Shown here one piece after another: positions 15,803 to 22,425 of a DNA stretch of 64,000 nucleotides. Numbering within the stretch: position 1 is the first letter of the stretch; each line of letters opens with the position of its first letter. Both the position numbers and the translations under genes were made by a program. This DNA comes from Eoetvoesiella caeni (GTDB lineage: Bacteria > Pseudomonadota > Gammaproteobacteria > Burkholderiales > Burkholderiaceae_B): contig NZ_QNRQ01000002.1 of assembly GCF_003315175.1 (NCBI RefSeq), forward strand, positions 124,001 to 188,000, written 5' to 3'. The notes below the pieces were generated by a model. That model was not told where the DNA came from, made no database searches, and saw nothing but the letters and a program-made list of their open reading frames with translations.

Positions 15803-16609
15803 TTACCGTAGAATCGTGCCGCCGGCCGACTCGGACCAGCGCGTAAGATAGCGCCGGGCTTTTTCGAACAGCCAGTCCAGGACCACGCCCATCAGCGCAA
15901 GAATCAGGATCACCGCATACACCGAAGGATACTGGGCCATGTCCATCGATGTGAACAGCAGGTTGCCCACGCCTTCCTGGCGCGCGATCATTTCCGACGA
16001 CACCATGACGATAAGCGCCATGACCACGCCAACGCGGCAGCCGATAAGAATCTCGGGCAGGGCCGCTGGCAGCACAATGCGAAACAGGCGTGCAACCGGC
16101 CCCATGCCCATGGCCTGCGCGGTCCAGACCAGCTTGCTTTCAATGCGGCTGGCGCCCAGGCAGCTGTGATACAGCATGGGCAGGCTGACGCCCATGGCGA
16201 TAACCAGGATTTTCGAGAAACTGCCCAGGCCGAACCACAGCATGAGGATGGGCATGAGCGCCGCCTTGGGCATGGGATAAACCAGGGACACCAGCGGGTT
16301 GAAAAATTCATGCACCCAGCGGCTGCGGCCCATGGCCAGGCCCAGTGGAATGGCGAACACAAGCGCCCAGGCATAGCCGATGAACATGCGGCCCAGCGAA
16401 AGCGAGATGGCCCACAGGGCGCTGGGGTCAAGGATAAGCGCGGGCAAGGCCTGCAACGCCTGCCAGGGCCCTGGAAATGAACTGAAGTCCAGCCGCCACG
16501 ATGCCAGCGCCCACACGATGCCCAGCAGTACGACAACCAGCACCATCGCGACGGCGGGCTTTTCGTACCAAAGCGTGGTTGCGGAACCTGTTGCGGCGGG
16601 CGTCTTCAT
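15803..16609 (-). CDS. ABC transporter permease, SsuC/TauC type
   Basis: A 268-residue permease homologous to its downstream neighbour and to SsuC/TauC. Six hydrophobic segments are visible, with the coupling region AMGMGPVARLFRIVLPAALP near residues 167-186. Its ATG overlaps the stop of the ATPase gene by four bases (ATGA), so translation is coupled. Together with the next permease, the ATPase and the binding protein it makes a complete importer. The substrate is unknown. Confidence 0.85.
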   Translation of the reverse strand: MKTPAATGSATTLWYEKPAVAMVLVVVLLGIVWALASWRLDFSSFPGPWQALQALPALILDPSALWAISLSLGRMFIGYAWALVFAIPLGLAMGRSRWVHEFFNPLVSLVYPMPKAALMPILMLWFGLGSFSKILVIAMGVSLPMLYHSCLGASRIESKLVWTAQAMGMGPVARLFRIVLPAALPEILIGCRVGVVMALIVMVSSEMIARQEGVGNLLFTSMDMAQYPSVYAVILILALMGVVLDWLFEKARRYLTRWSESAGGTILR

Positions 16610-17370
16610 GCGTGCGCTCCGTCCACCAACAGCCGTTCTAGCTGAATAACGTATTCTTGGTAGGCCGTATTGCGCAGCAGTTCAGCGCGCACGCGCGGCC
16701 GGGGCAGGTCGATAGGCACGATCTCGCGCACCCTGCCCGGCGTACCGGTCAGCACCACCACACGGTCCGACAGGTATACGGCTTCGTCCACACTGTGGGT
16801 GACGAACAGCACCGTGTTTTTCAGTTGTTCCCACAAGGACAGCAACTCGGCCTGCAAGGTTAGCCTGGTGTGGGCGTCCAGCGCGCCGAAGGGCTCGTCC
16901 ATAAGCAGGATCTTGGGCTCGTACGCCAAGGTGCGGGCAATGGCGGCGCGCTGGCGCATGCCGCCCGAAAGTTCGCGCGGGTAGAACCCGGCGTAGTTCG
17001 CAAGCTTGACCTTTTCCAGCCACTGCATGGCGCGCTCTTCGGCCTGCGCCTTGGGGACCCCTTGTTCGCGCAGGCCGTAGGCGACATTGCCCAGCACGGT
17101 TTTCCAGGGAAACAGTGCGTACTCCTGGAAGACCGGCCCGCGATCGGGGCCCGGGCCTTGCACGACCCGGCCATTGACGCTGATTTGCCCGGCCGTGGCT
17201 TGCTCGAACCCGCCCACCATATAAAGCAAGGTGCTTTTTCCGCAGCCGCTGGGGCCCAGGATGGACACAAACTGCCCTTCAGGCACCTCAAGAGAGATGT
17301 CCTGAATGGCCGTATGCGAAGTGCCCCTGGCGGTACGGAAGGTTTTGCCTAATTGCTCGATGCAGATCAT
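16606..17370 (-). CDS. ABC transporter ATPase, SsuB/TauB type
   Basis: A 254-residue ATP-binding subunit. Walker A is GPSGCGKST (residues 39-47), the Q-loop lies near FQEYALFPW (about 81-89), the ABC signature is LSGGMRQR (about 134-141), Walker B is ILLMDEPFGALD (about 154-165) and the switch histidine is in FVTHSVDEA. All catalytic residues are present. Its start overlaps the binding protein stop and its stop overlaps the first permease start, both by ATGA. The closest families are the taurine, sulfonate and nitrate importers. Confidence 0.9.
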   Translation of the reverse strand: MICIEQLGKTFRTARGTSHTAIQDISLEVPEGQFVSILGPSGCGKSTLLYMVGGFEQATAGQISVNGRVVQGPGPDRGPVFQEYALFPWKTVLGNVAYGLREQGVPKAQAEERAMQWLEKVKLANYAGFYPRELSGGMRQRAAIARTLAYEPKILLMDEPFGALDAHTRLTLQAELLSLWEQLKNTVLFVTHSVDEAVYLSDRVVVLTGTPGRVREIVPIDLPRPRVRAELLRNTAYQEYVIQLERLLVDGAHA

Positions 17371-18350
17371 TTGACAGGTGCTATGACGTCTTTGCGAACG
17401 AAGTCGCTGATTTTCAAAGGTTTGGACAAGAAGCCCGCTTTGTAATACAGGTCCCAGGATGTCTGGATGGAGTCCAGGTTGGGCTGCATGTTGTCGTCGC
17501 GCGCGAAGTCTTTGTTGGTCATTACGTACTTGCCAAGCAATTCCTTGGGTGCGCGGGTGACTTCGGAGTCGACCGTAACCGCCAGGTCATGATCGGCCTG
17601 GACCTTGGCCATGGCGCTTTGCAAATCCTTGATATAGGCCCTTACGACTTCAGGATTCTTGTTGGTGTAATCCTGGCTGCAGCCTTCAAAGATCTGCACC
17701 TGCGGCGTCTGCACAGCCGCTTGCGATGCCAGTTCGCGCAGGCCGCCCTTTTCTTGCGACAGCAAGGCAAACGGCTGGACCATCGTGCCAAGGTCTATGC
17801 GCCCAGAGCGAATGGCGTCGGCCATGGGCGGAAAGCCGGTTTCGACGATCTTGACGTCTTTTTCAGGGTCGAGGCCGTTTTGCTTGAGCCACAGCACCAG
17901 GTTGAAATACACGCCGGAACCATAGGCGTTGGTGCCCAATACCTTGCCCTTCAGGTCGGCCGCGCTTTTGATGGGACTGTCTTCTTTGACCGCCCAATAT
18001 ACGGTGAAGTAGCCTTTCTTTTCGTAAACATGCTGGGCCACGATATAAGCCTTGAGCCCGCTTTCGATTGCGCCCTGGGCCAGCGACATGGGTGCCATGG
18101 TGGAGCAGTCCAGCACGTTGGCGCGCATGGCCTGGATCATGGGCGAAGTGCCCTGGAACTGCGTCCATTTAATCGTGTACTTCTTGCCCAGGTCGGGAAA
18201 TAGCTCGGGCCGCTTCATCATTAAATACTTGGCTTCTTCGGCGGGTATGGTCCAGCCCACGCGAAGCTCGGGTATGTCGGCGGCCGCGGCCGGTGCTATT
18301 ACGATAAGCGTTGCTGCACCCGCCAATATTGCCTGCACGGTTTTTTTCAT
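17367..18350 (-). CDS. ABC transporter substrate-binding protein, SsuA/TauA-like
   Basis: A 327-residue exported binding protein with a cleavable signal peptide (about residues 1-23, ending PAAAA). The mature part begins DIPELRVGWTIPAEEAKY and contains SAADLKGKVLGTNAYGSG (about 128-145), the ligand-loop pattern of NMT1/SsuA-type periplasmic proteins. Only three bases separate it from the upstream 3-hydroxyacyl-CoA-dehydrogenase-like gene, and its stop overlaps the ATPase start. Being placed between the two dehydrogenases and the transporter core, it probably imports their substrate. The ligand cannot be predicted. Confidence 0.85.
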   Translation of the reverse strand: MKKTVQAILAGAATLIVIAPAAAADIPELRVGWTIPAEEAKYLMMKRPELFPDLGKKYTIKWTQFQGTSPMIQAMRANVLDCSTMAPMSLAQGAIESGLKAYIVAQHVYEKKGYFTVYWAVKEDSPIKSAADLKGKVLGTNAYGSGVYFNLVLWLKQNGLDPEKDVKIVETGFPPMADAIRSGRIDLGTMVQPFALLSQEKGGLRELASQAAVQTPQVQIFEGCSQDYTNKNPEVVRAYIKDLQSAMAKVQADHDLAVTVDSEVTRAPKELLGKYVMTNKDFARDDNMQPNLDSIQTSWDLYYKAGFLSKPLKISDFVRKDVIAPVK

Positions 18351-18353
18351 TTT

Positions 18354-19364
18354 TCAGTCTCCTTTTGCCACGTTGGAAGTAGCGCTTTGATCCAGGCCGA
18401 AATGCCTTAGCATTCCCAAGGCCCGGGCCAATACATCGCGCCGGTACGCTTCAAGGTCTACCCCCTCGTACGAATGAAACCCGCTTGCCGACCGTAAACC
18501 GTTTTTGCCTTCCTGCATATAGCGCCGCACAATGTCCGGCATGGCATAACGGTTTTCGTCGAGGTTTTTGGCAAGATAGTTATTGGCGTGATACAGAATA
18601 TCGTTACCGCCATAATCAATGAATTCCAGCACGCCGATGGCCGCAAAGCGAAAGCCCAGGCCGTAGCGCGTGGCCAGGTCTATCTGTTCGGGCGTGGCGA
18701 CTTTTTCTTCGACCATGCGCGCAGCTTCGTTCATTATCAGCGACTGCAGGCGCGGCACGATATAGCCGGGGCTGCAACTGCACTCTACCGGCACCTTGCC
18801 TATGGATGACAGGCTGGCCTTCAAGGCCTGCACCGCGCCGGGGTCGGTGCCCGGGTGCGCGCTGACCTCGACCAAGGGAATTATGTAGGCGGGATTGAGC
18901 CAGTGCGCATTCATGAAGCGCCCAGGCAAACGCACCATGGCAGCCAGGTCGGACGCCAGCATGGTGGAAGTGGTTGACGCAATGATGGCATCGTCCGCCA
19001 CCGCCGCGCCGATGCGCCCCAGGGCGTCGCGCTTGGCCTCGGGCGTTTCGGGCACGCCTTCGAACACGATTTGCGCCGCAGCCAGGACGGCGTCGGCTTC
19101 GTCCAGCGCATGGACGCTTATCCTGGCCAGGCAGGCGTCAACCTGTTCCGCCCCGAACATGCCCAGGTCGGCCAGTTGCCGCAAGGTCATGGCCAGTTCG
19201 TCGTTGATGCTTTGCCGCAAGGCCTGGTATTGCGCCGGTTCACGCGGCTTGAAGTCGACAATGGCCGCGGACTGGCCGCGGATGGCATAAGCCAGCGCTA
19301 TACCGCGGCCCATGCGCCCCGCGCCAATGGCAACGACAGGGCAAGAGCTGGCATTGGCCGCCAT
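18354..19364 (-). CDS. 3-hydroxyacyl-CoA dehydrogenase family protein
   Basis: A 336-residue NAD-dependent dehydrogenase. The N-terminal Rossmann motif is AIGAGRMGRGIALAYA (about 12-27). A serine/threonine-rich ASTTSTMLASDLA segment (about 129-141) precedes FMNAHWLNPAY, which holds the catalytic-type histidine and an asparagine-proline pair. The C-terminal helical domain starts near residue 205. Relatives act on 3-hydroxybutyryl-CoA or on small hydroxy acids such as L-carnitine or L-gulonate; the real substrate is uncertain. The ATG overlaps the stop of the upstream octopine-type dehydrogenase by one base (TGATG), indicating a tight operon. Confidence 0.82.
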   Translation of the reverse strand: MAANASSCPVVAIGAGRMGRGIALAYAIRGQSAAIVDFKPREPAQYQALRQSINDELAMTLRQLADLGMFGAEQVDACLARISVHALDEADAVLAAAQIVFEGVPETPEAKRDALGRIGAAVADDAIIASTTSTMLASDLAAMVRLPGRFMNAHWLNPAYIIPLVEVSAHPGTDPGAVQALKASLSSIGKVPVECSCSPGYIVPRLQSLIMNEAARMVEEKVATPEQIDLATRYGLGFRFAAIGVLEFIDYGGNDILYHANNYLAKNLDENRYAMPDIVRRYMQEGKNGLRSASGFHSYEGVDLEAYRRDVLARALGMLRHFGLDQSATSNVAKGD

Positions 19365-20440
19365 CAGGCCCTCCCGTTGAACAGCAGTTCGTGCATGTCG
19401 GTGCGCGAAAGATGGGCCAGGCCAAGGGCGGTAAGCGTGCGTTCACCCAGGCGCAGGTCGCGCCCAAGAATGGCTCCGGCAATGGCCAGCAAGCCGCTGG
19501 CAACCGGCGCGTCGCACTCGGCCCAGTTGGCCACCGAGGCCAGAAGAGCCAAGCCCAGCACGGTGTCTTCCAGCATGTAGCGGTGCGTATGAAGGTCGAT
19601 GTGCTCGCGCCAGTCGCCGCTGTCGACCAGCTTGCTGTGCGAGTCGCCGTACATCCATTGGTCGTTAAGGTAGTGGTCGGACAGCGGGAAATGCGGCGCT
19701 TTGTAGCCGATGGCTTCGCGTATGGCTATGCGTTCGTTGTCGAGCTTGTCGGTAACCGCGCGCACCGCGGGCTGGGTGCCTTCGTTATGAATGTCCCAGG
19801 CTTCAAAGTGCTGCAAGGGCGCGGCATTCATAAGTATAAGCGGCGGATGAATAATGGGGCCGGCATTCATCAGCGCGCCTGAAAGCGCGTCTTCGCAGGG
19901 CTCGATGCACGGAAATGCTTCGGCGATGACCGCCATGGCGTGAGCCGAGCGCTTGGCCGGATAAACCCCCGTGGGCAGGCGCGTGGCCCGCATGGTAACC
20001 GCCACGCTGGACGGCCCATGCTTGCGCACCAGCCATGGCAGCGTGCCGGTTTCAGCCCAGGTGACTTCAGCGTTGTTGCCCTGGGCGCGCACTGCTTCGC
20101 TCATGACATAGCTGCCGAAAGTGCCTGGCGGCAAATACACGACCTGGCCGTCGGCAAGGTGTGCCGCCAAGGCGCGGGCAATGTCCAGTTGTGCGGTGGC
20201 AGGAGAAGGAATCAGCACCAGCTGCGCGCCGCTGACGGCGTCGCCTATGTTGACGCATACCTTGGCAATGGGAATGTCGCGTTCGCCGCGGCTGTCCTTC
20301 AGGTGTATTTTGGGCGTTTGCACCAACGGCAGCAACGCCTGCGTATCGCGGCGCCAAAAGCGCACCTCGTGGCCCTGCTCGCTTAGATCCGCCGCGGCCG
20401 CATAACAACCGTGGCCGCCCCCTAGTACCGCAATCTTCAT
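19364..20440 (-). CDS. NAD/NADP octopine/nopaline dehydrogenase family protein
   Basis: A 358-residue protein with an N-terminal nucleotide-binding domain (MKIAVLGGGHGCYAAAADL at residues 1-19) and a C-terminal opine-dehydrogenase domain. The latter includes the segment HPPLILMNAAPL (about 197-208), with the histidine-proline pair and asparagine typical of octopine/nopaline dehydrogenases. Members oxidise or form N-(carboxyalkyl) amino acids. ATG 20440 is chosen because GGGAG sits 7 bases upstream; an earlier in-frame start at 20497 adds 19 unlikely residues. It is the first gene of the seven-gene leftward operon, with a palindromic operator candidate about 85 bases upstream. A role in opine-like or N-substituted amino acid metabolism is inference. 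Confidence 0.82.
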   Translation of the reverse strand: MKIAVLGGGHGCYAAAADLSEQGHEVRFWRRDTQALLPLVQTPKIHLKDSRGERDIPIAKVCVNIGDAVSGAQLVLIPSPATAQLDIARALAAHLADGQVVYLPPGTFGSYVMSEAVRAQGNNAEVTWAETGTLPWLVRKHGPSSVAVTMRATRLPTGVYPAKRSAHAMAVIAEAFPCIEPCEDALSGALMNAGPIIHPPLILMNAAPLQHFEAWDIHNEGTQPAVRAVTDKLDNERIAIREAIGYKAPHFPLSDHYLNDQWMYGDSHSKLVDSGDWREHIDLHTHRYMLEDTVLGLALLASVANWAECDAPVASGLLAIAGAILGRDLRLGERTLTALGLAHLSRTDMHELLFNGRA

Positions 20441-20522
20441 GCTCAACTCCCGTAATCGGGCGGCGTGACTGCTAGCCGAACCCGGACAGCACAACACTAC
20501 GAAACAACAAACTGCGTTTATT

Positions 20523-20536
20523 TATGCAGATGCATA
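20523..20536. promoter_or_regulatory. Palindromic operator candidate for the dehydrogenase/ABC operon
   Basis: TATGCA-GA-TGCATA is a perfect 14-bp inverted repeat 83 bases upstream of the first gene of the operon. Its size and AT-rich half-sites fit a MarR-family dimer, and the operon encodes such a regulator. The link to that protein is inference. Confidence 0.45.
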
Positions 20537-20741
20537 GATACACAGTAAAGAAGTTCGGTTTAGCGTGCAATAGGCTGCATGGCGGGAATTACCCTTATAT
20601 GTCGTTGATTTGAAGTGCTCCTGCGGCGTTGCTTTGGACGTTGCTTTGGGCGCTGCGCTGCAGGGGAACACAACAGACCAATAGGGCGTGGCGCTCGAAG
20701 AGATGCGCAGCCCGGAAGCGGCTTTGCGGCAAAGCTTGATA

Positions 20742-20761
20742 TACTGTTTTTAAATACAGTC
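20742..20761. promoter_or_regulatory. LexA (SOS) box upstream of the FAN1-type nuclease
   Basis: TACTGTTTTTAAATACAGTC has the strict CTG-N10-CAG core (20744-20746 and 20757-20759) and the AT-rich spacer of the LexA consensus. It overlaps a possible -10 TATACT at 20740-20745 and ends 15 bases before the ATG, an ideal place for repression. The genes it controls are DNA-repair proteins, which supports the assignment. Confidence 0.82.
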
Positions 20762-20775
20762 ATGTACCCGTGCAG

Positions 20776-22425
20776 ATGAACCCAGTGCTAGAAAACCGCT
20801 ATTACTACCTCGACAATTTCGAGATGGTCTTGCGCTGGGTGCGGCAGCGCTACGACGACCTGCTCTCGGGCGCCGAACGCGACTTTATCCTGGGCTTTCA
20901 GACCCTGCCGCGCGCATCGCGTGCGCTGCTGGTCCGGATGATCATGCGCAAGGGCACACTGTTCAAAAGCAGCAAGCTGCGCTACGACGAAATCGGCGAC
21001 ACGCCTTTGGCGGCGCGGCCTTTGGTCGAACAGGGCTGGGTGGACGACACGCCGGCGCTTACGCTGGAACAATTGTTCGGTCTGCTAACCAAGACGGAAC
21101 TGGCCGAGGCTTTCGGTGCGGAATTGCCCGGCGGGCACGCGCGCAAGGCCGACCTGCTGCGGCACCTGAAAGAAACCCACTCCGAAGCCTTGCCTTTCAA
21201 GGCCTGGTGTCCTTCGGCGCGCGAATGCGTTTACGAACTGCGCATCATGCCCATATGCGAATGCCTGCGCCTGATGTTCTTCGGCAACCTGCACCAGGAC
21301 TGGTCCGAATTCGTGCTGGCCGACCTGGGCCTGTATGTCTACGAAAAAGTGGAATTTCCCGCGTCGTCGCGCATCTTCCAAAGCCGCGGCGATATCGAAG
21401 GCTATCTGCACCTGTACGATTGCCGCGAACGCTTCCGCGCCGGCACCGAAGCGCAGCTTGTTCTGCAAGACATCCCTTCGCAGCCCCACCCGAACGCATG
21501 GCTGGAACAGCGCCGCGCCAAGCTGCTGTTCCAGCTGGGCCAGCATTACGAGAAAAGCCGCGACTGGGATCGCGCATGTGCCCTGTATACACAAAGCACC
21601 TACGCCGGTGCGCGCAGCCGGCGCGTACGCGTACTGGAACGCAGCGAACAATTCGAGCAAGCCCTTGACCTGGCGCAAGCCGCGCTGCAACAGCCGGAAA
21701 GCGAAGCGGAAAAGCAGCAGATCAACCGCATGATGCCGCGTCTGCTGCGCAAGCTGGGCCTTGCGTGCCCGCCCCGCAGCGCCGCAGCGCCCTTGACCGA
21801 ACTGACGCTGACCCTGCCACGGCCGCAAGTACCGATGGCCGTGGAAGAGCTGGCCCGGCACCATCTGCAAGAGCCGCAGGCTCCGGCCTATTATGTCGAG
21901 AACACGCTGGTCAATTCGCTGTTTGGCCTGCTGTGCTGGGACGCCATATTCGCCGCCCTTCCCGGCGCTTTCTTTCATCCGTTTCAACGCGCCCCTGCCG
22001 ACCTGCACAGCGCCGACTTTTACTCGCGGCGCCAGGACCTTTTCGGGCGCCGCCTGGCGCAACTGGACTCAAACGCATACCGGCAAACCATTCTGCAAAA
22101 CTACAAGGACAAGGTTGGCATACAGTCTGTTTTCGTGGCATGGGGTGTCTTGAACGACGAAATGCTGGACCATGCCCTGTCCTGCATTCCCGCCTTGCAT
22201 TTAAAAAAATGGTTCGAGCGGATCTTGCTTGATATTCCCGCCCATCGTTCCGGCTTCCCGGACCTGATTCAATTCTGGCCGCAGGAAAGACGCTACCGGA
22301 TGATAGAGGTCAAAGGCCCTGGCGACCGCCTGCAGGACAACCAACTGCGGTGGTTCGGCTACTGCGCCGCGCACGATATGCCCGTGGCCGTATGCCATGT
22401 GCGTTGGGCGGAAGGCACCGCATGA
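20776..22425 (+). CDS. FAN1-type VRR-NUC structure-specific nuclease
   Basis: A 549-residue protein of the bacterial FAN1 family, flap and interstrand-crosslink repair nucleases known in Pseudomonas (about 560 aa). The N-terminal part has the family block LPRASRALLVRMIMRKG (about 45-61) and a SAP-like region near 100-135. The C-terminal VRR-NUC domain has GFPDLIQFWP followed by MIEVKGPGDRLQDNQLRW (about 495-525), giving the catalytic D...ExK residues and the conserved Q. The start ATG 20776 has no clear ribosome binding site; GTG 20770 is also in frame. It lies just after a LexA box and overlaps the helicase gene by ATGA, so the pair is probably SOS-induced together. Confidence 0.88.
   Translation: MNPVLENRYYYLDNFEMVLRWVRQRYDDLLSGAERDFILGFQTLPRASRALLVRMIMRKGTLFKSSKLRYDEIGDTPLAARPLVEQGWVDDTPALTLEQLFGLLTKTELAEAFGAELPGGHARKADLLRHLKETHSEALPFKAWCPSARECVYELRIMPICECLRLMFFGNLHQDWSEFVLADLGLYVYEKVEFPASSRIFQSRGDIEGYLHLYDCRERFRAGTEAQLVLQDIPSQPHPNAWLEQRRAKLLFQLGQHYEKSRDWDRACALYTQSTYAGARSRRVRVLERSEQFEQALDLAQAALQQPESEAEKQQINRMMPRLLRKLGLACPPRSAAAPLTELTLTLPRPQVPMAVEELARHHLQEPQAPAYYVENTLVNSLFGLLCWDAIFAALPGAFFHPFQRAPADLHSADFYSRRQDLFGRRLAQLDSNAYRQTILQNYKDKVGIQSVFVAWGVLNDEMLDHALSCIPALHLKKWFERILLDIPAHRSGFPDLIQFWPQERRYRMIEVKGPGDRLQDNQLRWFGYCAAHDMPVAVCHVRWAEGTA

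Larger units (their letters stand above)
20441..20775. other. Divergent intergenic region: dehydrogenase operon and FAN1
   Basis: This 335-bp region holds the control sites of two divergent units: the palindrome at 20523-20536 (left) and the LexA box at 20742-20761 (right). A 12-bp tandem duplication, CGTTGCTTTGGA and CGTTGCTTTGGG at 20627-20650, lies between them. No open frame in the gap looks real. Confidence 0.6.

Noticed and set aside
20627-20650. 12-bp tandem duplication (CGTTGCTTTGG unit)
   Set aside because: Two copies only, imperfect, and not placed at a promoter element; most likely slippage without function.
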